Of a stretch of DNA of 64,000 nucleotides, positions 1-11,318 are shown one piece after another; the first letter of the stretch is position 1, and every line of letters starts with the position of its first letter. This DNA comes from Ananas comosus (lineage: Eukaryota > Streptophyta > Magnoliopsida > Poales > Bromeliaceae). The translations under genes and the position numbers were made by a program. The stretch spans positions 8,891,523-8,955,522 of the forward strand of contig NC_033629.1 in NCBI RefSeq assembly GCF_001540865.1, written 5' to 3'. Below the pieces are notes generated by a model. That model was not told the DNA's origin and made no database searches. It was given only the letters and a program-made list of their open reading frames with translations.

Positions 1-377
1 AATGAATTAGAGTTTAAAAACAAAAGCTTCCGTGTGGGGAGCACTTTTAAATAGGATGTTTGTTGTATTGTGCATTGCATCATCCAGCGCCTAAGGAGTG
101 CTTAGAGGCATGCATCATTCTAAGGATTGTTAGCTGTATGGAAATGCATATCATGCTTTGGTTGTTGTTTGGTAAATGTAGGTTGTAGTTGTGATCCTGT
201 TGTATCGTTGGTACGCCGTGCAAATACAAAGGAGACTCTGTCCGAGTGGACAGAGGAACTTTGTATTTGTGGCGGGTCTGTACGTCGCGTGGGCCAGGTT
301 GAAAAAAAAAAAAAAAATGGCACGTTTTCCGCAACTCTGTTTAAAAAGGCTTTTAAAATCGGCCCCGGGGCGTGACA
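1..377 (+). mobile_element. Truncated LTR, 3' end only (gypsy-like)
   Basis: The segment ends in CCGGGGCGTGACA, the same type of LTR 3' terminus as the gypsy LTRs elsewhere in the window, here in plus orientation. The left part is outside the window. It carries a strong hairpin at 221-269 and an A15 tract near 301. Several short open frames cross it on both strands but none resembles a protein. No matching internal region or PBS follows, so it is a solo or truncated LTR. Confidence 0.6.
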
Positions 378-2017
378 CTGGACTTTATATCATATTGTAT
401 CATGGAAATATAAGTATAAATACTTAAAATTTTATCCGAGCCTAAATTTGAACGAGACGAATTTATTCGATGCTAAATAGATATAGTTTCGAATAATGAG
501 GCTCCACGCCAGCAAACAAGCACACGAAAGAATGGCACCTTTTTGGAGTAGGATGAGGCCGATTCTTTTGAAAATAAAAAAAAAAATTCCTGATTTTCTA
601 AAAAAAATAGTTTATAAAATTTTTTAACGTTTTGTTTAAAACAAATAAAAACTATGAAACAGAATATTTTTTATAGAACATTTTTTTTCAAAGATAATTA
701 TTTTATATTTTTCTGAGAAACCAACCGCTCCCTTAGCGTACTATATATATTTGACGCAGATGAATAAAAAGTTGATTTTGCTCCTTCATTATATATAAAT
801 GACTTCGAAATCAGCCTGAGATGGATAGATCATAAGGCTCATGGGAGGAGCAACAAAAGCTTCGTCATATAAGAGTACTGCTGCTACGTATACATCTAAA
901 AATAAATGTAAATCTTACACATTTGTATTCAAAAGTGTATATTAAATTCTGTGTTTGTCAATTCAAATTTTTAAATACCAAATATTTAAACGGTTTTCAA
1001 ATCCTCCTAGGATAGTGTAAGATTTATATCACTTTTTGAGTGTATCAGTAACATTTTTCATCACATAATTAATGTATATAATCATAAATTTGGGAAGAAA
1101 GTCTACGAACTTCTATAAAATTCTAATTTAAACCAATACTAGGTTTATGAGCACATTTTAGAGCCTTTTTAGTCGTTTGATTGGGCTCAAATTCGACGTG
1201 AAAATTTGTCTACAATTCTTGTTCAACACCATGGTTTTATTCCAGTTCGTGTATTAGATCGTTTAGGTATTGGATCGATGTGAAACTTTATGGGTAACTT
1301 CAAAATATACATTCATTAGGTTTTGGCATCGATTCGCCTTTTCAATTTAAAATTTGAACCTAAAATCAAAATAAAAATTTAAAATTTGAGTTCAAAATTA
1401 TAATCAAATTGCAAAAAGCACGTTTTAGCTATTTTTTTATTCTGAGTCTAGAAAATTAGAAAACTGATTCTAAAAATCAGAATCATATTTTGAAAACGAG
1501 GTTACAAACACTCTATTAAGCCGAAAATTATTTTTAAACCAAAAATCACTTTTAAAAAGCTAGTCCAAATGCCTAAATTATAAAATTTGAGACCGGAGTC
1601 ACGAACCTAAATTTAAGAATATCCATGCCCATACCCTTATCAATATTCACACTCCTTTAAAAAAAAAAAAAAGTTTTTTTCTTTCCACAAATACCCCTCA
1701 ATTAAAATATAACAACAAAAATGATATTATGGTCTTATCGGTTAACTATTTGATAATTTTAGATTTTCTATGATAAAATTATTATAGAGATATTTTAAAA
1801 CCGTTAAATCTCATCCAATGAATGACAATTAAAATATCCGTCACTTGTTTTCTTTGATAGAATTATCTTTTTTTTGCAAGATTTTCAAATTCTTAAAAAA
1901 TTGAATTCTCTTAAATCGCGCGTCAAACTCCACTTTCTCACATTAAAACTCTCTCTCTGGTTCCCATAAATTTTTCTCATTTCAATTTCCCACTTCACAT
2001 CCTCCTGCCCCACCTTT
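378..2017. other. AT-rich intergenic DNA without a recognisable gene
   Basis: I see no protein-coding frame with recognisable sequence here. The stretch is AT-rich with homopolymer runs, and in 1920-2017 it becomes CT-rich (runs of CTCTCTCT), as in plant 5' leader regions. It may hold old degraded repeats that I cannot name. Confidence 0.5.
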
Positions 2018-2061
2018 AAAAAAAAAAAAAAAAAAAAAAAGCTTTCTCTCTCTCGGCTAAA

Positions 2062-2102
<41 letters not shown>
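2018..2102. repeat. Double poly-A tract
   Basis: A run of about 23 A (2018-2040) and a run of about 40 A (2063-2102) are separated by a CT-rich 22-bp spacer. This could be a retroposition tail or simple-sequence expansion. The exact length is unreliable in any assembly. Confidence 0.8.
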
Positions 2103-2107
<5 letters not shown>

Positions 2108-2241
2108 TCTTTTCTTATTTCTCCGTATCATTCTGTGGTCATAATCCTTGTACTAAACTATTTCATCTCTCTCACTATCCGTATCTTGCCTCGTCGCCGA
2201 CGAATACATTATCATCGATTCAAATTCAGGTACTCACATCT
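2103..2241 (+). other. Possible orphan 5' leader exon with splice donor
   Basis: After the poly-A tract comes a CT-rich, comparatively GC-rich stretch (it contains CGTCGCCGACGA) that ends in TTCAG|GTACTCAC at about 2239-2241. This looks like the end of a plant 5' untranslated exon. The matching downstream gene is not visible, and about 35 kb of transposon sequence follows. Expression evidence would be needed; this is an inference from composition and one donor site. Confidence 0.25.
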
Positions 2242-3274
2242 TCGCCAATTAATTTACTTGAAAATTAAAAATAAACATGCTAACCAAAAAAGAGCCTTTT
2301 TAATTCTTCTCTTTTCTTTATAGCTTTTTTTTGTCTGTTTATTTATTAATATGATGTTTTTTTTTAAAAAAAATAAATTTTCTTGATACCAAAAGAATAG
2401 CCTCAAACTAAAAAATCCAAATCCATTTTTTCAGAATATTAAAATAAAAATTTTAAAAAACTACCCAGGATGATTAAGAAAACCCTAACAATATGAAATT
2501 GAATGAATTACTTTCTTAAAAAAGATTGAAAAATTAAACAAATTGTCTAAAAATCAAACTTCAATAAATTTCTAACAATTCAATATTCTTTTATTAAAAT
2601 TTAAATTTTAAAATTATAATTTGAAGATTAAAATTAAATTAAAAATTAAAATTTAAAACATGAAATCTAATTTCAACATCCTGAAATAAAAAAAAATTGA
2701 AATTAAAATTTGAATATTTGAAAATTTTTACTTTAAATTTCAAAGAAAATTTTAAATTATCAGTTTTAAAATTTAAAATTTTGAAATTTCAAAGATAAAT
2801 TTAGAATTATGAAAGTTGAAAATTTAGCATTTAAAATTTAAATTTGAAACTTAAATTTTAAATTTAATATGTAAAATTTTATAATTTGAAATTTGAAATT
2901 TCAATAATCTAAATCTAAATTTAATATTTTGAAATTTAGAATCTAAAATTTTAAAATTTGAAATTTGAATCTTGATATTTGAAATTAAAATTTTGCAAAT
3001 ATAAATTTTAAATTTTGAAAACTGAATTTGAATTTTGAATTCAAACCAATAATCGATTTTTATATTTCTAGAAGTTGGACCGGATTGTTATTTTACTCCA
3101 TTTTTGGTCGTATAGTTTGACTATTCTTTAGTTTTTAGGGTTTTTTTTTTTTGTTTTTAAACCCAAACATTCCATAATAAATTTTTTCTATAGGATAAAT
3201 TACGCTCTCTTATTATTTACTTGACACATGGAAAAACAGTAATATATGGCCATTTTTTTAATAATAAAATTATA

Positions 3275-3536
3275 ACGCTCCAATAGTCCTATATCGGATG
3301 GGATACTGATTTCGATCAATTTATATGAGACCTACACGCTAATAATAATAACTGGGTTTACGCATTTTGGGCCAGTTGTTTGGGCCCAATGAGTAATTAT
3401 TGCTAACGGGTCGGATCGTTGCATTTGGTATCAGAGACAAATACCAGCCGGAAGTGTGAGAGCTATAATGTCGCAATAGTCCCACATCGGATGGGATACT
3501 GATTCTGATCAGTTTATAGCAGGTCGGATCGTTTCA
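3275..3536 (+). mobile_element. TRIM-like element in duplicated copy A
   Basis: Two related terminal segments (about 3275-3423 and 3469-3536) flank a 45-bp interior. The left one ends in GGTCGGATCGTTGCA, followed directly by TTTGGTATCAGAG, a tRNA-Met-type primer binding site. The right one starts TGTCGCAATAGTCCCACATCGG and ends GGTCGGATCGTTTCA, but it has lost its middle. There are no coding frames, so this is a non-autonomous terminal-repeat retrotransposon in miniature. The left terminus has decayed. Confidence 0.65.
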
Positions 3537-3988
3537 TAATTATTTGGTCACGATCGGAGGAGGATCGAAAACTAAGTAAAGCTCAAATGAGCTAATTTTG
3601 ACTTATTTTCATCAAATTTGAAAGTAAGTAGTGTTTAGGGACTTAGTTGCAAAAGGGTAAAAAGAGAAAGGAATCTGAAGCCAACCTCTCTTGGGGATAT
3701 TATTATATGAAAAGAATCATTTCATAAAATAATTTACTTTAATTTATTTTAATTTAAGAAGAGAATGAGTTTGGCACTGAGAATATATATCTTTTGAGCA
3801 TGAACACTAATAAAATTCTTTTTGAGAAAAGATGTTAGCACTAAGAGTAGAATCCATTTGTAGGCTTTTTGGGTCCCAATGGGAAAAAAATTATCTCATG
3901 AGATAATCTAATTTAATTTAATTTAATTTAATAAGAGATTGAAATTAAAAGCACTAAGATTAGAATTGATTCGTAGATTTTTTTTTTC

Positions 3989-4119
3989 CTTATAAATATC
4001 ACATATCAAGAAGAGTCAGTTATAGGGTTAGGACTCGCCATCTTGTCGTGTTCTCGACGAAATTGATGAGCTTCTTGAGGTGACTATTGGGGTGCAATTG
4101 AAAGATTAGGAGACTAGGT
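3989..4119 (+). promoter_or_regulatory. TATA plus leader-exon cassette, copy 1
   Basis: CTTATAAATATC at 3989-4000 resembles a plant TATA box. A roughly 100-bp more GC-rich stretch follows and ends in GACTAG|GTAAGG with the donor GT at 4118-4119. Related cassettes occur at 36833, 38662 and 39604, suggesting a duplicated promoter/first-exon unit. No downstream coding exon is seen. Function is inference. Confidence 0.35.
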
Positions 4120-4561
4120 AAGGTTGTATCTTTTTCATCTTCTTCTCCATCCTCTCCTCCAAATTTTAAAATTAGAATTTATAATCTAAGTTTAAATTTT
4201 ACAAATTTAAAATTTAAAAATTAATAATTTATATTTTCTATTTTAAAATTTAAATTTTAAATTTTAAAATATAATAAAATTTTAAATTTTATAATTTATA
4301 ATTTATAATTTATAATTTATAATTTAAATTTAAAATTTAAAATAATAATAAATTTAAATTTGAACTTGGATTTAGAATTTGAATCCAATTATAATGAAGT
4401 TTTTAGCTTTCCCCAGGTTGAAATGAATTGTTTTTTTTTTTTTTTTTTTTTTCGAAGTATATTTTAACCATACTAAAGTTCTTAGGCTTGTTTCTAAAGT
4501 ACCATAAAACTACCTAGTAAATTATTTTATATAAAGAATAATTTTATCAATACTCTGAAAG

Positions 4562-6428
4562 TGTCACGCCCCGGATATCTCGTTCCTCGGGCACGTCGAC
4601 AAATCCGCCGTATACAAAGAAATTTTTCCTATATACGAAGTGATAGCTGTATCTGTGAAAATACAATACTACAACCAGTAGTATAGAGCTGTAAGGAATA
4701 AAACATAACCTGGTAGCAAATAAAAGTCCACTATACATACAACATCTGTATACAAAAGCTCGCTTCGCGAGAAACAGTAATGACAGTATGTATAAGAACT
4801 CAAAAACTACAACTGCCTGTAGCTAGTACTCCACTAGCTCTGGCTCGTTTGGTAGGGCTCTAACTCGCGACGCTCTTGCCACGGTCAATCTCAGAGGGTG
4901 CAGCAGCCGGCACCGAAGGCTCTGCAAAACGAAAAGAAACAACATGGCATGAGAACTACTGTGAAAACAAGTAGTCCTCAGTGGGTGCCACCCTCAATAT
5001 CATCTGTCCACCCACTAAATCTACAAAAGGAAGTAAAGATAGTAGGGAAAGCTGGAAGACAATCTACAGCTACATGCCACTACACTATCATGCTCTACAC
5101 TAACCAACTGTAGTAAAAGTAAAGTCCTGACCCAATCTCATTAGGGACTGTGATACACCCGTTCCGCCTGTCGAAGCTACACTAACAACCACCACGCTGG
5201 GTAGTTAGTGGAGAGCAAGTCCAACCAGGACACAACGATACCAATGCAAAAACACAAAGCCCGACTCCGGAGTGGCACTCGTGGGAGCTACCCAACCGAG
5301 TATACAAGCGTATCTTTGTCGAGCTCAATCAGGCTCTCACAGGCTATAGTCAAGTACACAGGGTCAAACTGGTCTACCCACCAACAGGTCACGTGCCATC
5401 AGCACAATCTGATGCTAAAACGGCAAACCGGGTCCATCGTTCGTCCCGACGGCACCCAACTATTTGGAATAGTCTGAACTCTACTGTAAAAAGAAGCTCG
5501 GCATCCCAGCATGAGCGTAACAGTAAACTACACTACCTGGGGTATCCACTACACTGATACTGTGGCGATACAAAAATCATAACGGCTACTAGAGCTAAAT
5601 CTGGTAGTGTAAACAGGTGACAGATCCATAACGCTGATTTTCTCCTATGTCATATCCAAGTCCAACACGTATAATTTATCCATAATAAAACTAAGCTCCA
5701 AATTCAGTTTAGATGTCAACAACAAAAAAGATCATGAATTCGAGCTATTTACACGTGAAATGCATCCACCAAATATACATGCCGACAATGAGACATTAGG
5801 AGTAGAATCCGATGATAAACCCGCCTCAAAAGCTAATCCAACTCCGGCGCGACGTCGAGAACGGCGGAATCACACCCTCGCCCGACCTCCTCGCGATGCT
5901 ATGGCAACAAACGTGCGTACGAACGGCTCCGTGACGCGACGTCGGCGACGAAACACTCCACCCGAGCTCCTCTTTGCTCGGCCGATGCTAGAGAGAGAGA
6001 GGAAAGAAGAAACATAGCAACCTTCTCTGTCAGCTCCTCTCAATCCTATATAAGCGGTGGAGGGAAGTGGTGATGTGAACGAGGCACGAAATGATCAAAA
6101 CACCCTCTCACCTACCCTGGTGTACCGATACACGAGCAAGTGTACCGGTACAAATGGCAACCCGAGAGCAGCTGCGCAAAATCTGTCGAAGTGTACCGGT
6201 ACACCCCTGATGTTGTACCGATACAGAAAGTATACCGGTACGCCTTGATGGTTGTACCGGTACAACAAACAAAAAATCTGCTGTTTGCATATTCCAATGC
6301 CAAGTCTTGCTCTCGCGTCCCCGCTGAGTCCGTTTTGCGTCTATTTCGCGCCAACGTGACTCGGATTTGTCCCGACACTCTCCAGAGCTGTCGACAAGCC
6401 TCTACTGCTGAACACCAGGGATACCACA
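4562..6428 (-). repeat. 3' LTR of gypsy element 1 (minus orientation)
   Basis: Read on the minus strand this LTR starts TGTGGTATCCCTGG at 6428 and ends GGGGCGTGACA at 4562, 1,867 bp. It is preceded on the element strand by a purine-rich tract (6429-6440, AGTGGGGGAGGA) acting as PPT. It contains a TATA box near 6046-6053, an upstream array of palindromes (6121-6264), and a small hairpin near its 3' end (4609-4637). It aligns along its length with 21085-22947. Confidence 0.9.
6046..6264 (-). promoter_or_regulatory. U3 promoter with six TGTACCGGTACA-type palindromes
   Basis: On the minus strand a CTTATATAGG TATA box (6046-6053) lies about 70 bp downstream of a cluster of six 12-bp palindromes or near-palindromes, starting at 6121, 6141, 6192, 6214, 6231 and 6253. 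The consensus is TGTACCGGTACA with TGTACCGATACA variants. Position and repetition suggest a transcriptional enhancer. Each full motif contains two GTAC cores, the core bound by SBP/SPL factors; that link is inference. Confidence 0.6.
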
Positions 6429-6561
6429 TCCTCCCCCACTACAAAAAGTTTCGTCCTCGAAACTTAAACATACCTCAGCTCGGATCCTCAAAAAGGTAAG
6501 GGTAGGATTCTCTCATCACTGTCTCGGGCTCCCAAGTCGCCTCCCGCTCCTCGTGATTACT

Positions 6562-9500
6562 CTACTGCACCTTTACATACGGGATGACCCGATTGCGCAA
6601 TTCTTTCGTCTCCCGAGCAAGAATCTGCAACGGTCGCTCCTTGTATCTCACATCCTCGCCAATCTCTAGTGGAGTGAAGTCGATCACGTGAGAAGGATCG
6701 AACACATATCTCCTCAATGCCAAGACGTGGAAGACATCATGAATGCCAGCTAGTCGCGGGGGTAGAGCGATCCTGTAGGCAACTGGTCCAACTCGCTCCA
6801 ATACCTTAAAAGGGCAAACGAAACGTGGACTAAGCTTTCCACATACTCCAAATCGGTGAATCCCTCCAGATGGCGAGACTTTGGAAAAAACATGATCTCC
6901 AACCTGGAACTCCAAGTCTTGTCTCCTGATATCGGTGTAGCTCCTCTTGCGGCTCTGGACTGTCAAAAGGTGTCGTCGAACAACTCTCACCTTTTCCTCA
7001 GCCTTAAGCCAGATCTCATGCCCTAGTGTCCTCCTCTCACCCACATTACTCCAAAACAAAGGGGATCGACATTTGCGTCCATACAACGCCTCAAACGGAG
7101 CCATCTGGATGCTCGTTTGATAGCTGTTGTTGTACGCAAATTCAGCAAGTCTCAAATGTCGATACCACCCTCCTCCAAAATCCAGGATGCATGCCCTCAG
7201 CATGTCCTCTAGAGTCTGTATGGTCCTCTCTGACTGACCATCTGTCTGTGGGTGGAAGGCCGTGCTGAAATGCAACTGAGTGCCCAAAGCTGTCTGAAAC
7301 TCCTCCAAAACTGTGGCACAAATCTCGGGTCCCTGTCTGATACTATCGATATCGGCACACCGTGCAGCCTGACAATCTCATCCAGATATAGCTGCGCGAG
7401 CCTCTCTCTCGACCAGGTGGTCTGAACTAGTAGGAAGTGAGCAGACTTGGTCAGTCTGTCCACTATCACCCAAATAGCATCGAAACCACCCTGTGCTCTA
7501 GGCAACCCCATAACGAAGTCCATCGTGATCTGCTCCCATTTCTACTCGGGCACTGGCAGACTCTGAAGCTTGCCAGCAGGTACCTGATGCTCGGCCTTCA
7601 TCTGTTGACAAGTTAGACACTGAGCCACAAATCTGCCAATGTCCCTCTTCATTCCGTTCCACCAGAACTGTGCCTTCAAGTCCTTATACATCTTAGTTCC
7701 ACCAGGGTGAACTGTATAAGGAGAACAATGAGCTTCTCTCAAAATATCCGCTCGGATCTCTGCATCCAAAGGCACACACAGTCGGTCCCTGTATCGCAGT
7801 ACTCCCGAACTGTCAACTACAAAGCCCTCAGCCTGTCCCCTGTCTAACTGCTCTCGAATCCTCAACAAGTGTGGATCTCCACTCTATTTCTCTCGGATCC
7901 AATCCAACAGAGTGGGCTGCCAGACCATAGACATCAGTCTCGCAGTAGACCCAGGGAACACTATCTCGAGCCTCAGCCGCTACAGCTCCTCGAGTAACGG
8001 CCTCTACTGTATGATCATCAAACTTAAGCTCTGCACTGCCTTCCTGCTCAACGCATCTGCCACCACATTCGCCTTCCCGGGATGATACTGAATACTGATG
8101 TCATAGTCCTTCAGTAACTCCAACCACCGGCGCTGCCTCAGATTCAATTCCCTTTGAGTAAACAGATACTTGAGACTTTTATAATCGGTGAAAACCTCGC
8201 AGTGCTCGCCATACAAGTAATGTCGTCACAACTTCAAAGCAAAGACTACCGCGGCAAGCTCCAGGTCATGTGTAGGGTAATTCTTCTCATAATCCTTTAA
8301 CTGCCGCGAAACATAAGCAATCACCCTACCATGCTGCATCAGCACACAACCCAATCCACTGTGCGATGCATCGCTATAGATCACAAATCCTTTCCCCATC
8401 ACTGAAAGGGCAAAGATAAGAGCTGACATCAATCTCTGTCTCAACTCATCAAAGCTCATTTGACAGTCCTCACTCCATACAAAACGAATTCCTTTTCGAG
8501 TCAATCGAGTGAGGGGTGTGGAAAACATCGCAAAGCCTTTCACAAACTGACGATAATATCCTGCCAGTCCCAGGAAACTCCTCACCTCAGTCACCATCGT
8601 CGGTCTAGGCCAATCCCGAATAGAATCAATCTTTTTCGGGTCCACTGCTACTCCCTCTACAGAAATCACATGGCCTAAGAAAGCTACCTCCCGTAACCAG
8701 AACTCGCACTTCTTTAACTTGGCATACAACTTCTTCTCTCGCAGAAATTGTAGCACAATCCTCAAGTGCTCCTCATGCTCGGCATCGCTCCGGGAGTATA
8801 TCAAAATGTCATCGATGAAGACTACTACAAATCTATCCAAGAACGGCTTGAACACTCTGTTCATCAAATCCATGAATGCGGTAGGGGCATTCGTCAATCC
8901 AAAAAGCATCATCGTAAACTCATAATGCCCGTACCAAGTCCGAAAAGCCGTCTTGGGAACATCCTCGGCCCTCACCCTCAGCTGGTGGTAACCTGACTGG
9001 AGATCAATCTTCGAGAAGACACAAGATCCTTGCAGCTGATCAAACAGATCGTCAATGCGCGGCAAAGGATACTTGTTCTTGATGGTCACTTTATTCAGCT
9101 CTTGATAATCCACACATAACCTAAGTGACCCATCCTTCTTCTTTACAAATAACACCGGTACTCCCCAAGGCGATATACTGGGTCTCACATACCATGCATC
9201 AGATCCTGAAGCTGCGCCTTTAACTCTCTCAGCTCCGCCGATGCCATCCGATAAGGTACCTTTGAGATTGGTGCAGTTCCAGAAACTACATCAATCACAA
9301 ACTCAATTTTCCTCTCCGGCGGCATCGTCGTCAACTCTGGGGGAAACAAATCCGAAAACTCTCGGACTATAGGAATATCCTCGAGTCCCGGCGCCGCCGT
9401 AGGTACCTTTACAACTGTAGCTAGAAAAATGATACAACCACTACTCAGCATCTGTCGAGCCCTCGCCGAAGATATCCAGGTGGCAAACAACGTACTCCTG

Positions 9501-10735
9501 CAGCCTCTAAAAGTAAACTCCTCTTGGCCTGGTTCGCGGAACGTCACCGTCCTCGCTCCACAATCGATCGTAGCATAGTACCGCGCCAGCCAATCCATAC
9601 CGAGCACGACGTCGAAGTCCTGCAGATGCCCTAACACAAACAAGTCTACGGGCATGATCCACGAATCCAACTGCACCGGACACGACCAACAACACTCTAC
9701 AACCTGTAAAACATGATTTGATATCTGTACCTCTCGTGCCTGTGACAACGCCCCTAACTCTAGACCATGTAACAATGCAAATGCTCGACTAACAAAGAAA
9801 TGTGATGCACTGATATTAAAAAAGTGTACGAGCTCTAATGCCAGAAATCAGAATGATACCTGCCACCATTCGGTCGACTGCTGAAGAGTCCTCCACCTGG
9901 GCTGCATAGACCCGCCCACTCGGCGACTGTTGCCTCCGCTCACTCTGACGGGGCATGGACGATCTATCCTCCTGGCGGTAACTCGGTGCTGCTCGATACG
10001 ACTGCTGGGGTGCTCATGGTGAGGAAGCTATCGACGGCGCTGGTGATGCTGCTCGGGGGCATGCTGACCTCATGTGCCCTGGTTGTCCACATCCAAAACA
10101 CCGGCCCTCAAGCTGCTCACACTGCCGAGCCCCGTGTGGTACCCCACAAATCACACACTGTGGCGACCCCTGAGACTGCCTCTGCTAACGGAATCCCCCA
10201 AAACGCTGACGCCCCGAAGACCCACGACCCTGAGAGCGTGATCGTGGTGGTCTTGGCGGACGCCTGCTACTCGATTGTCCTCCGTCGTCAGGAGCTAGGC
10301 GCTTCCTGTCCTGACTCTGTCCCGCTGCCTGAGTCCTCTCCTGAAGCGACACCTCACCTCTCTCCACCCATAAGGCCTGCTCTATGGACGCATTCAGGGT
10401 CCTCGACCTCTGCGCCCGCACCAACCTGTAGATATCGAGTCTCAGCCCATGCTCAAGCAGATAAACCTTGTGCGCCTCGTCCCTGGCCACAAACGGCACA
10501 CAGTTAAGGAGTCGAGTAAACTCCCGAATGTACTCCTGCACTGGCCGATCCCCCTGCTGAATCCTCTTCAAATCCTCCTCGAGCTTCTGTTTCACACTGT
10601 TGGAAAAATACATCCCAAACAGCATTCCACAGAACTCATCCCATCTCATTTGCAACGCTACCAATCCCTGATCTCGCCTCACTCTCCTCCACCAGGCGTG
10701 TGCATCGCCTGCCAAGCAATGGACTCCCAAGGAGG
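6562..10735 (-). pseudogene. Gag-pol polyprotein remnant of gypsy element 1 (chromovirus type)
   Basis: Read on the minus strand, the domains are in Ty3/gypsy order: retrotransposon gag (about 10735-10185), a CCHC zinc knuckle (about 10100-10057), protease/linker and RT N-terminus (9775-9185), reverse transcriptase with FIDDILIYS (9188-8420), RNase H (to 8004), integrase HHCC zinc domain (7868-7542), integrase core (7523-6950), and a C-terminal chromodomain-like segment (to 6562). Integrase after RT/RNase H identifies Ty3/gypsy. The frame is broken repeatedly; for instance a Trp codon has become TAG near 7540, and frames change near 9185, 8220 and 7300. The gag N-terminus and 5' LTR are missing, cut off at the junction with an oppositely oriented LTR piece near 10735. 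It cannot encode a working polyprotein. Confidence 0.9.
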
Positions 10736-11318
10736 AGCTCAGGTGGAGTGTTTCATCGCCGACGTCGCGTCGCGGAGCCGTTCGTACGCACGTTTGTTGC
10801 CGTAGCATCGCGAGGATGTCAGGCGATGGTGCGATTCCACCGTTCTCGATGTCGCGCCAGAGTTGGATTAGCTTTTGAGGTGGGTTTATCATCGGATTCT
10901 ACTCCTAATGTCTCATTGTCAACATGTATATTTGGTGGATGCATTTCACGTGTAAATAGCTCGAATTCATGATCTTTCATGTTGTTGACATCTAAACTGA
11001 ATTTGGAGCTTAGTTTTATTATGAATAAATTATACGTGTTGGACTTGGATGTGACATATGAGAAAATCAGCGTTATGGATCTGTCACCTGTTTACACTAC
11101 CAGATTTAGCTCTAGGAGCCGTTATGATTTTTATATGGCGGCAGTATCAGTGTGGTGGATACCCCAGGTAGTATAGTTTACTGTTACGCTCGTGTTGGGA
11201 TGCCGAGCCTATTTTTACAGTAGAGTTCAGACTATTTCGGACAGTTGGATGCCGTCAGGATGGACGGTGGACCCGGTTTGCCGTTTTAGCATCAGATTGT
11301 GCTGAGGGCACGTGACCT
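10736..11318 (+). mobile_element. Internal LTR fragment in plus orientation (element 3)
   Basis: This 583-bp piece matches the interior of the plus-strand LTR at about 21543-22125, including GGTGGAGTGTTTC at its start and GGGCACGTGACCT at its end. It abuts truncated gag of element 1 on the left and the extreme 3' end of element 2 pol on the right. It is plausibly what remains of the 5' LTR of element 3, whose 3' half lies at 19026-22947. Confidence 0.8.

Larger units (their letters stand above)
2466..4561. repeat. Duplicated segment, copy A, left part
   Basis: This segment matches 25683-26040 followed by 35658-37337 in the same order and orientation. The copies share the AAAACCCTAACAATATG start, long AAATTTAAAATTT low-complexity tracts, a TRIM, and a TATA/leader cassette. 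Copy A ends at 4561 where the rearranged retroelement block begins. Identity is close to complete over about 2990-3880 but clearly lower on both sides. No gene lies in it. Confidence 0.9.

Noticed and set aside
127..427. Short frames in the first 430 bp on both strands
   Set aside because: They overlap each other in the LTR fragment and read through the hairpin and the A tract; no recognised protein.
6108..6499. Open frames with recurring Tyr-Arg-Tyr-Thr / Cys-Thr-Gly-Thr peptides, here and at 21128-21478
   Set aside because: They are translations of the TGTACCGGTACA palindromes in the LTR promoter, present on both strands and in several frames; not proteins.
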